From Rapana venosa (lineage: Eukaryota > Mollusca > Gastropoda > Neogastropoda > Muricidae), in contig CM054151.1 in NCBI GenBank assembly GCA_028751875.1, forward strand, positions 41,308,148 to 41,372,147: 64,000 nt of DNA, written 5' to 3'. Positions 12,349 to 23,858 of the stretch are shown piece by piece (position 1 is the stretch's first letter; each line of letters opens with the position of its first letter). The notes beneath the pieces are model-generated. The model did not search any database, was not told the origin of the DNA, and worked only from the letters and a program-made list of their open reading frames with translations. A program made the translations under genes and the position numbers.

Positions 12349-15300
12349 CAACGCACGCACACACGCACGCATGCATGCACGCACATACACTTTTGAGGGC
12401 TCTGAATTCAAGACAATCTCAACATAACATTTTACCACATAAAGTTTTAAGGTAGGCCTTCAATACACCTATAACTGCGAAAGCTTTTGGCTTGGGCCAG
12501 TTTTGAATGTGTGTGTGTGTAAGCGCGTGTGCACACATGCGTGCGTGTACGCATGTGAGTGAGAAAGTGAGTGAGTGTGTGTGTGTGTGTGTGTGAGTGA
12601 GTGAGTGAGTGTGTGAGTGAGTGAGTGTGTGTGTGTGTGCTTGTGCGTGCATGCATGCGCGCATTAGCATGTGTGTGTGTATTAATGTGCAAACCATGGG
12701 CTGTCAACCCATTATTTTCCAAACTCACACAAAAATTACAAACTATCCACAAAACCAAAATCCATGAAGAAAACCAACCACTTACTCAAATCCATACAAG
12801 TGAAATACAGCCCCAATGCAACCCCTGCCATATCGATACCAGAAGACAATACACAAGAGAAAATGATGGGCTATGACGCAGTATAGTAACAACAAAATGA
12901 CAGGTTATAATACAATATAGTTGTTGTTTTTCTCCAGTCCCCAGCTCAACACCCTGGGGGTCACCCAGAATATGCACTCTTGACTCACTCATCCCACCCG
13001 GGAATCACTGTGAAATACGAAGTACACTAGATGAGAAGTTTGCGTGTATGATGAGATAGCCTGGTGGTTTTTGAGTGATGATTTCATGATCTGCTGACTC
13101 AGGTTAGATTCTTGTTCAAGAGGATTTTTCCTCTGGAGTGAACATCAGTGCCGACTCCACTCTCCCCAAAAGTCCTTCGGATGAGACTATAAACCGAGGT
13201 CCCATGTGCGAACGCACGCAGAGCATCTTGCACACATGTTAAAGCCCTTTCAGCTTTTTGGAAGAGTAGGCCATTGTGTGCAGGTGGGAATGGATGACAA
13301 AATTTACAAAACTGCATACACATGGGGACTGGATGAAAAAAAGCACATGAGTGCTTATTCCATTATCCTCAAAATAAAAGACAAAATAGATAAATAAAAT
13401 AAAACTAGTGCTTTGCCATACAGGCAGCCATACTCCGACTTCAGAGAATTTTTCTCCCTTTAAAGGAGAGTGTAGGTTATACAATTTAGTAACAGAAAAT
13501 GATAGGCTATAACACAATAGAGCAACAACAAAACCCTTACTAAGCTGCTGTGCCCGGGCGACCTTTTCCACTTCGAGAGAGGTGAAGACTTTGCTGGATT
13601 CTTCACACGAAGCGTTGTGTTCTTCTATGTGCAGCATCATCTTCTTCATCTCTGCGGTGTTAGGTCGACCCTTCAACCCATCAACCCAGGTACAAGTGGA
13701 TCAGGTAAATGACAACAAAACCCAAATGATCTAGACGATCAAGCTGACAAACATGAACCTTCACAAAAAGCAAACCACGCATATGAACCCCCCCTACCCC
13801 GCCCCCCCAAAAAAAACCCACCAAACAAACACAAACACAAACAAATGGCTCTTCATACTACATATGCATACAGACAGGCACAGTACAGACAGTCACATAT
13901 AGTGACAAACTCACTCAGACACATACAACAGACACTTACACACACACACAGACACACACACAGTGACAAAAACACACACACACTCACACACACAGACACA
14001 CACACACAGAGTGACAAACACACACACACACAAAGTGACAAAAACGCACACACACTCACACTTACACACACTTACATACACACACACAACCAAAACAGAA
14101 TATACAACTAACAACTACACCAACATGATTATGAGCTCAAATAATCAAATCCCTAATCAATACTAATTGTTTAATGATACAATCAATTTATTTGCCTGCC
14201 AGCTTGCAATCTGGTTAACCCATCAGCTAAACTGTAACAATGAACATAACTTACCACTGAACAGCTCAGCTGAGGAAATTAGAAAAACAACAACAACCCA
14301 ACCAAACATAAAAACAAAACCTGTGGGGAAGCTGGGGGCCTGTCAGTATCATTACTATCCCCACCTTCTGGCAATTCTGTGCTAGGACATCCCTCTTTTC
14401 TATCTCTCTCTTTCTTTCTGCCTTGTTCCTTTTTCTTCCTGTCACCTCCTCATAGTCTATTTTCTGCCTTCTTGGTCCATTCCCCTGCCTTTTTTCCCCA
14501 GAAAGGCTTAAAATATGACAACTCTCTCCTACATTAAAGTCAGATGTGTTGGGCCTGACTTGCCAGGTGCTTAACAGCAGTGCTGCACATTTTCATTCAT
14601 ATGACCTGCTGTCTGAGCTTTTGAAGAAGAAGAAGAAGAAGGTGAAGAAGAAGGAGAAAAAGAACACCCCCCCCCCCCCCACCCAAAAAAAAAGGAAAAG
14701 AAATAAAGACTGTAATTCAGACATTGTCTCCTGGAAGACTTCCAGACACCAAAAGGCGAGGTCCATGCATGACTGCACATACATCACTTTGGTGTTCGTC
14801 TAATATCACTGAGTGTGAACAGACGTTAAATTGAAGACAACAACAACAACAATCACTTTGGTGAACATTGTTGTTGTTGTTGTTGCAATTTCTTCAGCTT
14901 AACATCTTTAGGGCCACCCAGAGTATAGACTCTGTCTCACTCATCATGCACTGTAGTCACTGAGAGATAGCAGTGTATGCTGGATGAGAAGTTTGCATGA
15001 ATGGCTCTTTTCAAATACCTCGCCATACAGGCAGCCATACTCTGACTTCAGAGGACTTTTTTCCCCTTTTGATGGACAGTACATACAGGTTGCTATGCTA
15101 TGTGCTTGTTAAGGATGAAGACAAGCTCAACCTTACATTTCAAAGCATATCATTTCAGAGGATCTGTACATCAACCTACAAACAAGTTAAACACACATCC
15201 AACTGTTTGTGAAAGAGTAGGCCTGTTATAGTTGATGAGTATGTGGGTTGTATAATGGTTTACAAAAAAACTACAAGTGAGCACAGGAGAAGACTAGGCA

Positions 15301-15658
15301 TTGTGTACCCCACCCAGCAGAGAAGAGCAGAGAAGAAAAGAAGAGAACAGTAGAGAGAAGAACAGTAGCAATAACTGTTCATGGATTTATTTGAGATGAT
15401 AAGCTATTATAAGCTGATATAAAAACACAAAAAATCCCCCCAAAACACCCAACCCCAAACAAACAAAAAAACCCCAAACAAAACAACTGATTCCAAACAC
15501 TTTATTCAATACAATCACATTATAACTTCATTTAATTTTTCATCTACAAACACTTTATCACCACATCTGGATGACTGTACTTAAGTTATGGAATAACAGT
15601 ATGACACTTAAGAGCAAAAGATGATAGATATAGATAAAGCACACACACACACACACAT

Positions 15659-15754
<96 letters not shown>

Positions 15755-16954
15755 CCAGTATTCTGACCTCAAAATGAATCCAGGAGAACTGTCCTGAGGA
15801 GAGGGGCAGTTTTTGAAAATCTCCCAGCGACAGTTCCCGGAGGTTTCTGCCAAACAGGGTGATAGAAAAATGGATGAAAGGAGACAGGAACATGACAAAT
15901 GGACAGAGCAAGAATGAAAAAAAAAAGGTACTATAGTTCTCTGATTATGGGCTGTAATTTTGTCTTCTGTAACTGACTTATGCAGCTGCCTATGTGCCTA
16001 TATGAAAATAATCAGCACATATTCGATTTTTTTTTTATCTTGTCTACAGAAAAATGTATCTTTTTGTGGTAATCGTTGTGTTTTCTTTGTGTTTTTCTTT
16101 TTCTAAATATAAAAATAGTGTTTCAGATGAAATAGTGATTCAGATTTATAAAAAAAAAAAAGTGGTTTTAAAATCTTCAGTGAAGGCCCAACGGGTTTAC
16201 TAGACTACAGGACAGTTGAATGTAAAGGTGAAAATAATGCATTAAAAAAAAAAAAGTGTGAGAGCAGCACTGACTTGTTGGTATGTAGTATGGTTCTGGA
16301 TCCAGTGGCAGTACTGACGATGACGACAGACACCGGGGACTGACTGTCAGCCATGACGGGACAGCGCTGACATGACACGCCGCAGTCTTCAAAGTCCGTC
16401 TGCAGAAACCTGTCAACACATTCAGAGCCATGAATGATATATCAATCTGAACCAACTAAGAAATACTGGTTGGAAATTACCAAGCTGAGTCAACAAAGAT
16501 GCTATGTATGGATACTTTCTGTGACAATCATTTTCCTAGGGTGTTTGTCTGTCATTCTGTTACAGAAGCTGTTCATTTTGCCTGTTTGTCTACTTGTCAT
16601 GATTTTTTGATTGATTGCAAGTGTTCAGCATAAAACAAAATCAAACCATGTTTTGATTAATTATTTTCATGTGTGTGTGATGTATGCGCACACACGCGGA
16701 TATGCATGTGTGTTATGCTTAAATTCTTTTACTTTGAGGACAATGAATAAGAACTTGTGCGCTTTTTAACATCCAGTCCCTGCGTACATGCAGTTTTATA
16801 AATTTTGTCATCAGTTCCCACTGGCACACAATAGCCTACTCTTCCGAAAGCTGAAAAGGTTTAATGAGTGCGCAAGATGTTCTGCCTGCATTTGCACACA
16901 AGACCTTGGTTTACAGTCTCATCGGAAGGATGGTTTCAGTGAGTGAGTGAGTGA

Positions 16955-17045
<91 letters not shown>

Positions 17046-18268
17046 TGTAAGTGTGTGTGTGTGTGTGTGAGCATGTACATACATACTTACTGAAGGTATG
17101 GGCCATTTGCCAGTGTACCAAAGAATTCACTGTTAGCTCCAAGATAGGATAACACAGATGCAGTATTGGCAGCATTACCTCCCTTCTGCCACAAACAATC
17201 CTCGCACCTGAAACAAGAGATTTCTTTTGTTTGCTACTATCACAGTATCAGGATCCCCTTCAAAATGATATCAACAACAATGATCATGTTGATTTATAAC
17301 AGAATAAACAGCTTACATAGACTCCCTTTCATTCCCTTTCATGTTGTTTATAGCCTCACTGGCCACAAAGGCCATATCAGGGCTGCTATCCTATTCAATT
17401 GCAGCAACTTCAAATTCATTTTGACTCAAGTTCCAAATCAACACCATCTAATCCCTCCAAATACCCAAAACCATGAAGCTTGAAAACAATTAAATGAAAC
17501 TATCTAGATAATTTCCTTTAATAAAAACAGGACATCTTGTCTTCAATGTCTGACAGACATATATATATATTCCCCCCCCCCCCCCCCCCCCCAGTATGCT
17601 TAACAAATTCAGATTGCCTGGGTTTGTTTGTTTAGGTTCACTTGTTTTTAAGGGGGTGAGGGGATGTATTCTTTTATCAATTACGTGTATATTTGTCCTT
17701 GAATCATTAATGACATTCTTACATGCTAAATAACATATATGTACATGAGAAAAATGTTGTGCCAATATAAATATAACAAAACTACAAACATTAACAACTA
17801 CTAATCCTGACAAAAGGAAAAGCTTTTCAAATTTGTGAAAGTAAAAAATTTGATGTAAGAAATACAAAAAATTGACACACACACACACATCACTATTGAT
17901 GCTAACTCCAGCAGAAAAATTGCCTCATGCGGGTTCCTCAGTGGTGGCTCAATCCCAGGCCATCAGATCATGAGATCAGTGCTCTAACAACTAGGATATC
18001 CTGCCCTCTTGTTTGCATATTTCTTTATTTTGTTTTTGCTTTTCTAAAGAACTCATCTCATTTGAATAAGACAACCTTATAATTATTTGTATTGTTTATA
18101 AGAAAAACTGTTCTGTAATCAGAAATTACTGTATACTTACCTTTGGTCTGTGTCCTCTATGGGAAAAGCGGTGACAATCTTCACAATGTCCACACAGACC
18201 ATTCCCACACACACCACTTTTCGTTCTCTCTCTCGTCCTTCCGACTCATTTGGCCTGGCAGCATTCAT
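8617..18268 (-). CDS. KHK: Ketohexokinase (fructokinase), complete gene, 7 coding exons, 319 aa
   Basis: Cytosolic PfkB/ribokinase-family kinase that phosphorylates fructose to fructose-1-phosphate with ATP, the first step of fructolysis. Coding exons, in transcript order: 18268-18141, 17207-17091, 16409-16275, 15846-15768, 13670-13541, 12263-12149, 8872-8617. They sum to 960 bases and every phase closes. The product aligns along its length with vertebrate KHK (298 aa). Visible features are the N-terminal [12 protein letters not shown] strand with Asp27, the sugar-binding GGNAAN loop (residues 52-57), WIHFEGRP (about 150-156), [10 protein letters not shown] (about 202-211), and the C-terminal [12 protein letters not shown] with the predicted catalytic base Asp275. 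The start is the ATG at 18268, giving a short charged leader before the first strand. The human gene has a duplicated alternative exon 3 (A/C isoforms); I see only one version here. The intron after exon 6 begins with an amplified splice-donor minisatellite. Confidence 0.95.
9150..9545 (+). repeat. Family A-like SINE in KHK intron 6
   Basis: The head AGGATGGTTAAGACATTCAC with box B-like TGTTCGATTCCC is followed by GAGGCCCCATGTGTGAA, GTGCACATGTTAAAAATCC and the second-type tail CGGAATGCGGCTACC..GGTGAACC. Confidence 0.75.
11268..11390 (-). repeat. Family C tRNA-derived SINE fragment
   Basis: On the minus strand the head includes GCAGTGGCTAGCATCTTAAG and GGTCACGGGTTCAAATCCCA, followed by AGAGTCATAGGGATTTTTGG. 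It matches the start of the fuller copy at 19.29 kb. Confidence 0.75.
11420..12176. repeat. 29-bp minisatellite built from the KHK exon 6/intron 6 junction (~25 units)
   Basis: On the plus strand the unit runs TTTACAGTGGCTGACAAAAC followed by TTACCCTGG. I count about 25 units, with a degenerate left end where TTTCCT replaces CTTACC. On the gene strand each unit carries the exon 6 end (CACTGTAAACCAGG) and the donor GTAAGT. Fourteen units keep an intact ACTTAC (GTAAGT on the gene strand); others read TTAGCC, TTAACC or TTTCCC, altering the donor. Divergence grows away from the exon. Confidence 0.95.
12149..12263 (-). CDS. KHK: KHK coding exon 6, with repeat-embedded 5' splice site
   Basis: Acceptor TTGTCAG|GAGAACTG follows directly on a CA microsatellite. 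Encodes residues 197-235, [20 protein letters not shown] to SLVSHCKPG. The donor is CACTGTAAACCAGG|GTAAGT at 12149/12148. The last 20 or so exon bases and the first intron bases belong to a 29-bp tandem repeat running on to about 11.42 kb. Read-through past this donor meets TAA at once, so only this exon-proximal donor gives full-length protein. Confidence 0.92.
12270..12375. repeat. CA/CG-rich microsatellite at the KHK exon 6 acceptor
   Basis: An almost pure (CA)n tract with one CAACA interruption, then ACGC units. On the gene strand this is (TG)n immediately upstream of the exon 6 acceptor, so it occupies the place of a normal polypyrimidine tract. Confidence 0.9.
12910..13470. repeat. Family G dispersed repeat, split by a SINE
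   Basis: The left part (12.91-13.03 kb, GGGTCACCCAGAATATGCACT, GATGAGAAGTTTGCG) and right part (13.41-13.46 kb, GCCATACAGGCAGCCATACT) are contiguous in the intact copy at 14.89-15.07 kb. A related piece in reverse orientation is near 50.83-50.98 kb. Confidence 0.75.
13035..13400 (+). repeat. Family A SINE inserted into a family G repeat
   Basis: The head is GAGATAGCCTGGTGGTTTTT; then CCTTCGGATGAGACTATAAA, GTTAAAGCCCTTTCAGC, GGCCATTGTGTGCAGGTGG and the first-type tail (TACACATGGGGACTGGATG, CATTATCCTC, AAATAAAAG). Family G sequence flanks both sides. Confidence 0.8.
13541..13670 (-). CDS. KHK: KHK coding exon 5
   Basis: Acceptor TTGAAG|GGTCGACC, with a modest polypyrimidine tract; donor CAGCTTA|GTAAGG. 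Encodes residues 154-196, [19 protein letters not shown] through [14 protein letters not shown], matching human GRNASEQVKMLQRIDAHN...VSVEVEKPREEL. Confidence 0.92.
13922..14100. repeat. CA-rich interrupted microsatellite
   Basis: Irregular CACACA runs broken by GTGACAAA, AGAC and ACTCAC units; the reading frames across it are simple-sequence artefacts. Confidence 0.85.
14331..14627. repeat. Family F dispersed repeat, copy 2
   Basis: Parallel to the copy at 1.3-1.6 kb with similar length and block order, followed by a GAA/GAAG tract (14.62-14.66 kb) and a poly(C) run. Confidence 0.7.
14890..15075. repeat. Family G dispersed repeat, uninterrupted copy
   Basis: Contains GGCCACCCAGAGTATAGACT, GATGAGAAGTTTGCATG and GCCATACAGGCAGCCATACT in one run, which shows where the other copy was split. 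Confidence 0.7.
15640..15754. repeat. CA microsatellite beside KHK exon 4
   Basis: (CA)n, a short TCTC interruption, then about 80 bp of pure CA ending 14 bases from the exon 4 donor. Confidence 0.9.
15768..15846 (-). CDS. KHK: KHK coding exon 4
   Basis: Acceptor TTGGCAG|AAACC, donor TTTGAG|GTCAGA. Encodes residues 127-153, [13 protein letters not shown]...FSWIHFE, equivalent to human DFEKVDLTQFKWIHIE. A CA microsatellite of about 80 bp begins 14 bases past the donor. Confidence 0.92.
16275..16409 (-). CDS. KHK: KHK coding exon 3
   Basis: Acceptor TTGACAG|GTTTCTG, donor ACCAACAA|GTCAGT, a weaker but usable donor. Encodes residues 82-127: [14 protein letters not shown], then [20 protein letters not shown], matching the strand and ribose-facing part of KHK. 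This is the position of the alternatively spliced 3A/3C exon pair in vertebrates; no second copy was seen in the flanking introns. Confidence 0.92.
16725..17070 (-). repeat. Family A SINE fragment followed by GTGA/GT/GA simple repeats
   Basis: 16.73-16.93 kb is a truncated family A copy (minus strand, first-type tail); 16.93-17.07 kb is (GTGA)n, (GT)n, then (GA)n, reaching within 20 bases of the KHK exon 2 donor. Confidence 0.8.
17091..17207 (-). CDS. KHK: KHK coding exon 2 (GGN substrate loop)
   Basis: Acceptor TTTCAG|GTGCGAG, donor CCTTCA|GTAAGT. Encodes residues 43-82, including [18 protein letters not shown], the conserved glycine/asparagine loop that binds the sugar in PfkB kinases. Confidence 0.93.
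17900..18005 (-). repeat. Family A SINE head fragment
   Basis: On the minus strand AGGATATCCTAGTTGTTAGA heads a 100-bp fragment running through GATCTGATGGCCTGGG to GGAGTTAGCATC. It lies in KHK intron 1. Confidence 0.75.
18141..18268 (-). CDS. KHK: KHK coding exon 1
   Basis: Encodes residues 1-42 ([20 protein letters not shown]...) plus two bases of Arg43. The donor reads CCAAAG|GTAAGT. The leader is about ten residues longer than in mammals and rich in Glu/Arg. An ATG AGT slightly downstream is out of frame, so the ATG at 18268 is preferred. A 5' non-coding exon farther upstream cannot be excluded. Confidence 0.9.
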
Positions 18269-19291
18269 GCCTGGCAAATTGATGAATCATTCAATCATCA
18301 CATCAACGATTTAATTTACAAAAAAACAAAAACAACTTTATACAGACATTTTGTCTTGTAGTAGTATACATGGTGTGTGTGTGTGTGTGTGTGGTGTGTG
18401 TGTGTGTGTGGTGTGTGCTCTATGTTCGTGTACGCACTGATCGATAATTATAAAATCAGAAGCAGAACAGATATGATACTGCTTAAATATGTTGGGATTT
18501 AGATCGCCTTTACGTGTACAAAGTGTGCGCCTTTGGCGTCATAGTCGATAGTGTTTCCCCCCTCTGAAATTTGAAAGTGAAAGTACCAACTATGAACGAG
18601 AATAAATGGAATGAATATGAATAAGACGGTTTATCTGTGACGATTATGGGCAAGACTAACAGAAATACGACTGAAGAGTTCTTAGCAGAATAAACCAACT
18701 CCACATGTTACCTCTTCAGTACGATTAATGGCCTCTTTCTGTGGAGATAAGACCAAGCTGTCCTGGGCTGTTGAGGTGTTAGGCCTAGCAAGGGACAACA
18801 CTTTAGACCTAACTCAGGCCTCTGTGCATGCTCTCCCTTAATCGTAGGACGGAGAGTAGATTAAGTAAGCACGCGACCGTGTGCTTTGATAGGCCTATAG
18901 ATAATTAGTTTTATTCTCGAGAGGAAGATCTGATTGAGAAACAGGCATATTAATGTACCCAGTAATTTTCTTATCAAGTTATAGATCATCAAGGTTGTTT
19001 CGTTTGCGTTTTGTTTTTGTTTTATACTTACAGACTCCAGTCCCTCTTTCACACACACACACACACAAATTCTGATGCATTCAGCAAGCCCACAGATTGA
19101 CCAAAGGATTCGTTCAATTCCAGTCAAGCAACAAAACGTATATAAAATCTGTTTTCTGCAATTGTCAGGGAGATGACCATTAGAAACAACACATTGTTGC
19201 TTACACCCCATATCCCCCTGCTTCTAGTTAGTTTCTGCCCATAGTGTATCATATTTTTAAATTGAACTGAATTGTGCTGTATTGTAGCATA

Positions 19292-19580
19292 TAACCAGCC
19301 GCCATGGCGCAGTGGTTAGCGCCTTGGGTTACGGACTGGAAGGTCGCGGGTTCGATTCCCATAAGAGTCAGAGGGATTTTTCGGACTCCGGCCGGCTCCT
19401 ACCCAGAGTGAGTGTGCTGTGGGCTCAGTGGGTCGACTGGGACCACACGGTCGAGCTTCATCCACTTAACTGATGAGTTTGAGAGTGTTGCTCAAATTAC
19501 CTGACTAACACTGCAGGTGTCTGTATCTCTCGGGCCCGGTTGACACCGGGATATATTATGAAAGTAAGTGTAGAGTACAA
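19292..19580 (+). repeat. Family C tRNA-derived SINE, near full length
   Basis: The head GCCGCCATGGCGCAGTGGTT has a good box A, and GGTCGCGGGTTCGATTCCCA is a near-perfect box B. The body includes TTTTTCGGACTCCGGCCGGC, GTGGGCTCAGTGGGTCGACT, GATGAGTTTGAGAGTG and ends TTGACACCGGGATATATTAT. Confidence 0.8.
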
Positions 19581-19679
19581 CCCTGTCAAGTAGTCTCAAA
19601 GCATATGTACTTCCACAGCAGCATAATTACGTCATCCTCATTGATCATCATGCAATAATAAAAAAAAAAGCCTCTGATT

Positions 19680-20140
19680 CAGTGATTCCAGTTGCTCTGG
19701 TCTCATGGTGACCTCAGATTCGGTTTGCCCATACACTTCTGTGCCTGTGATGAGTTTGTGTTAAAGCCTTTGGGGTTGGAGGTTCACAGGGGACGGTCGT
19801 TGGAGGGACGTTGTGGTGGTTGCCACCTGGGGTGGGCAACTCACTCAGTCTGGCTCCGCGACTGAGCTAATACTGTCGTTAGTAGGGGGCTTAGTAGGTG
19901 GTGTCCTGCGTATGTTAGCTCAGAACATGCACCACTAAACACTACCAAAGTGACCCAGCAGCAGTGCAGGGCCCCTCTGGCTGGTGGCCCCACGGCGGCC
20001 TGATAGTGATTGGCTCCCTGTGGACCTCCGACTCCGAGGATGAGACATAACAAATCTGAGTATGGGTGCCGCGGGGAGATTGGAATGAGCGGTGTGGGAA
20101 CAGCAGGACGGGGGACGTCACAGAAGATGAGGCAGCAAAA
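19680..20140. repeat. GC-richer unclassified segment, possibly a retroelement piece
   Basis: Base composition is well above the surrounding AT-rich DNA, with CpGs retained (CGGTCGTTGGAGGGACG, CCCACGGCGGCCTG). Frames do not show a known domain. The abrupt edges suggest an inserted repeat such as a LINE 5' region. Confidence 0.4.
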
Positions 20141-20274
20141 CATTTTTTTTTTAAATTATGCTTTATAGTTTATCAAGGATTTTTTGTGAGAGTGCCTTTT
20201 TCCCCTCCCCATAGAATTTTTACTCATTGCCATGGATCCTATCACGCTGAATTTTTTGTTTAGGCAGTGTGTCT

Positions 20275-20945
20275 TGGACAAGTTAAACCTGGTGGCACTC
20301 ATTCCCTTAGCAAGATGTATATGTTGATATCATCCAGGCCACAGACCATATCTGGCCTACTCATCCACAAAAAGTGAAAAGGGTTTTAGCATTTGTACAT
20401 GATGCTCTGCATGTGTTAACACATGGGATTTGAAATTAATAGCCTCATTCGAAGGATTTTCAGGTGAAATGAGTCAGTGCCAATGTTTACGGGGTGGGGT
20501 GAGGGCTCTTTGAACAAATGCTTCAGAAAAGCTATTGATGTGGGTTCCTTGGCAAGAGCTTTGAGTTACACCAGTGGTGAGATATTGCATATATGCAACT
20601 GTTTTTTCCCCACCATGAAGGTATCCAATTCCATTCCAACTTTGGAGATGTCTAAACACCACACCATTGTAAGTGCTTTTTGAAAATGTTATTGTTCCTA
20701 CGGGCATGCAATGGCCTACTCTTCTGCAAAGGCGGAACAGATTTTAATGTGTATGCAAGATGTATGTGTTCACACATGGGACCTTGGTTTATAGTCTCAT
20801 CTGAAAGACTTTTGGGGGACTGGAGTTGGCACTGATATTAACTCCAAGGGAAAAATCCGTAGAATGGGTGTCTTGTTGGTAGCTCAAACCTGGGCTGTCA
20901 GATAACGAGCCTAACCCTCTAACCAGTGGGCTATCTGGCCCCCCA
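20275..20945 (-). repeat. Family A SINE with second-type tail, plus a partial copy
   Basis: 20.54-20.94 kb runs tail-first (GCAAGAGCTTTGAGTTACACC, ATCCAATTCCATTCC, GGCATGCAATGGCC) to the head at ACCAGTGGGCTATCTGG. 20.28-20.49 kb repeats the middle portion and is a separate older copy. Confidence 0.7.
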
Positions 20946-23857
20946 GCAGAGATTTGAACGTGCACTCCCAGAATGCAGGATTTCTAAGTCTTTCATTGTT
21001 TTGTTTAGTTTTGAGATCAATATCTACATATACTTCATCCACGCTCCCTCTGTCTAACCATATACATAAAAACACAAGCACTCACAGAAAGAAAAGATGT
21101 GGCATCACTTTATTCCCAGATTCTCATGCCACAAGCAAGCATCACTGGACAGCACTGACATCCCAGCTGCTTACAGACCTTGTCATCATGTTTTACACCA
21201 GCACAAATGACAACATTCAGCTTTCTATCACATCTTTTCTCTCTCTTCTTACTGCTTAAAACCGACATTTCTATTGCTCCTTAAACAACATTTTTAGGGG
21301 TTTAAATTTTTTTGGTAAATTTCTTGCTTTCTTTCTATTTTCAAGTATGTTAAAATTCACGAGAGAAATACTTTGTTATGACAATGTACAATGTATACTG
21401 AAGTAGGTTTCACGCTAAATGCATCAAACACATACATACATCAAACTTTTAGAACTCACTATCAACACATACTACATCAATACAGGTAGTCATCAAGCAA
21501 AGTGAGAGATGATCCTGAGAGTTAATTCTTTGTTCCTTTTTTGGTTTTACTTCATTCTAATCAATTCAACATAAAGAGTAACACAAGGGATCTTACATCA
21601 TTTCAAATACTTCCTTTTCATAAAGTATTTCGACTAGAAATTACTATAAATTTAAGAATACTCATACCTGTTCCAGAGTTTTTCTTCAAGCTGATCTTAG
21701 CACTCTACTGCATATGAAACAGGCAAGGTGACTGCCCACTCATACATCTTTGTTGAACAATGTTCACCATGCACTGGCAAAAAACAGGTACATAAATTTT
21801 CCTCATTTGCACAGAGAGAGAGAGAGAGAGGGAGAGGGAGAGAGAGAGGGAGAGAGAGAGAGAGGGGAAAATTTTTTCATTATCATTTAATTATCATTTT
21901 TAAAAAAGATTAACAAATACATTTATTTGTTCTTACACATGTTGCATGCCACTATTTCTTTCCACAAGGTCTTAATATCCACTGTACATGGGAGCAGACT
22001 TTATCACTTCTAAAAGACTGAGGCCCAGATCTCTACCCTAAAGAAACAAACACTTCAGAGAAGCAAACACTTCAGAGAAGCCCTCTTCTAGCAAGTATTT
22101 TGGCCCTCACCTTTCAACACTCCAAACTAGGGTTATGCCATACCCAGATTATAAACCTGATCTTCCTATAAGGCTGCATTAAAGTCTAATGAATTTGGCA
22201 AAAAGTCTAAATTCAGATATGATCTGAACTTTGAACTGAAACCTGAACTGTGGATCTCTGAGGTTTTCAGGCAAATATGTCACACCTGGCCACCAACAGT
22301 CTCAGATATTACAGTATGGATTTCTTATAAATTGATCTCCTTTACTTTTTTGCAGACAGTGATGAAAGTCAAACAAACTAGTAAGAGATATCACTATAAC
22401 AACCCTGAACCACAAATGAACTGTAATGTATGAGTAAATCAACCCATTGATGATCAAATACATGTTCTGATAAAATTCCACTTAAAATGATAAACCGATA
22501 CCAAAGGAGAAAATGCAGACAAAAAATATTTCAACACAACACAAAAAGACTTTTAAAAAAATCAAACCAAAGGGCACCCTACTCTGTCGATGTAAATGTC
22601 ACCAAAAAAAAAAAAATTCAAACTAGAAAAATGTTCACCCCCTTTTACATTTAATGTGTATTTACTAACATGTGTATCCATGAGAAAAATGAGTGAACAA
22701 GTGCTTGGGAGGGATGGAGGGAGGGAGAGAAAGATTGTGTGTGTGTGTGTGTGTGTTGAGTGTGTGCATGTGTGCACTTTTGCCAAAAATTGTGTAAGCA
22801 TGCATGCATAAAATATTCAATCTTTGTTTTATGACACTTCTGCAATTGATGTTTATAATCACAGGCATCAAGTCTGCATAAACTTTAAAGTCAGTTTAGC
22901 CAATAGACAATCATCACCACACCCATACAACAAGTCACATGCATAATAAAGAAATAAACAAGCAATCAGCAATTAACCCTCTTACCCCTCCCCTCTCACC
23001 CCACCCCTCTCCAAAATAAGGGCAGTAATCTATACCATCAAAGACAAAAATGCATTCTAAAGTCTTTGACAATACAACCGCAAGAAACATCATCAACAAA
23101 ATAAAACAGATTTAATGCCCTGTTAGAATTAAGTCAGCAACAAACTACTGGTGTCATTCTGATTCCAGAGTTTTCTGACAGTAAAAGGAAATAATTAAAA
23201 AAAAACAACCCAACAACACCCTCCTCCCCTCATCTCCCTAAGCCCCCACCCCCTCCCCCACCATAAATAATTAATTTGTGGCATGTTTAGACTACAGTTT
23301 CCAAGGTTGACATGGTATTAAATGCTGTCACAATCAGACTTCCTTCCTTATCTCAATCTATCATTTACCACAATACTGCACACACACACATTTCAAAGCA
23401 TTGGTAACTGATCACGCAAGGACAAGAAGTACAGAAATGATGAAGGATAGACCAGAGGTATAATAATGACACAGACTCATCACATGATTGTTAATAACAC
23501 ACAATGTCACACAACTGTTATTAACAAACATGCCTCACACAATTCTGTGTCACAAAGATAAATCCTAGACCTTTTAACACACACACACACAAACAAAATA
23601 GATAAGTACTGACTGGGTCCAAGCCCTAAGAAAAGCACCTCAAGTTCTCCAGACATCTCCCACCATGTATTGACCTTTCGAGCCCCTATGCTGCTTCTAT
23701 AATTTCCCTTCCTCACCCGATCATTAAAAAACAACAACACCCAAACAAATAAAACAACAACAAAAACCAAAACAAATCAACCCCCCACCACTTCTCCCCA
23801 CCCCCCTAAAAAATGTAATGTAATAAAAAATTCCTCACAAAAACAAGCAAACCATGC

Positions 23858-23858
<1 letters not shown>

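Larger units (their letters stand above)
12264..13540 (-). other. KHK intron 5
   Basis: Contains the CA tract at the exon 6 acceptor, a GT/GA microsatellite (12.51-12.69 kb) and a dispersed repeat (family G) split by a family A SINE (12.91-13.47 kb). No exon seen. Confidence 0.8.
13671..15767 (-). other. KHK intron 4
   Basis: Contains CA-rich simple sequence (13.92-14.10 kb), a family F dispersed repeat (14.33-14.63 kb), family G (14.89-15.07 kb), a family D SINE tail near 15.28-15.35 kb and the CA tract next to exon 4. No exon seen. Confidence 0.75.

Noticed and set aside
16275..16409. Alternative KHK exon 3 pair as in vertebrates
   Set aside because: I looked for a second sequence similar to this exon in the neighbouring introns and saw none.
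19300..19370. tRNA gene
   Set aside because: Box A and box B are good, but the sequence runs into a SINE body with no acceptor-stem pairing or T-run terminator. The same holds for heads at 4.16, 40.48, 48.05, 57.47 and 61.01 kb.
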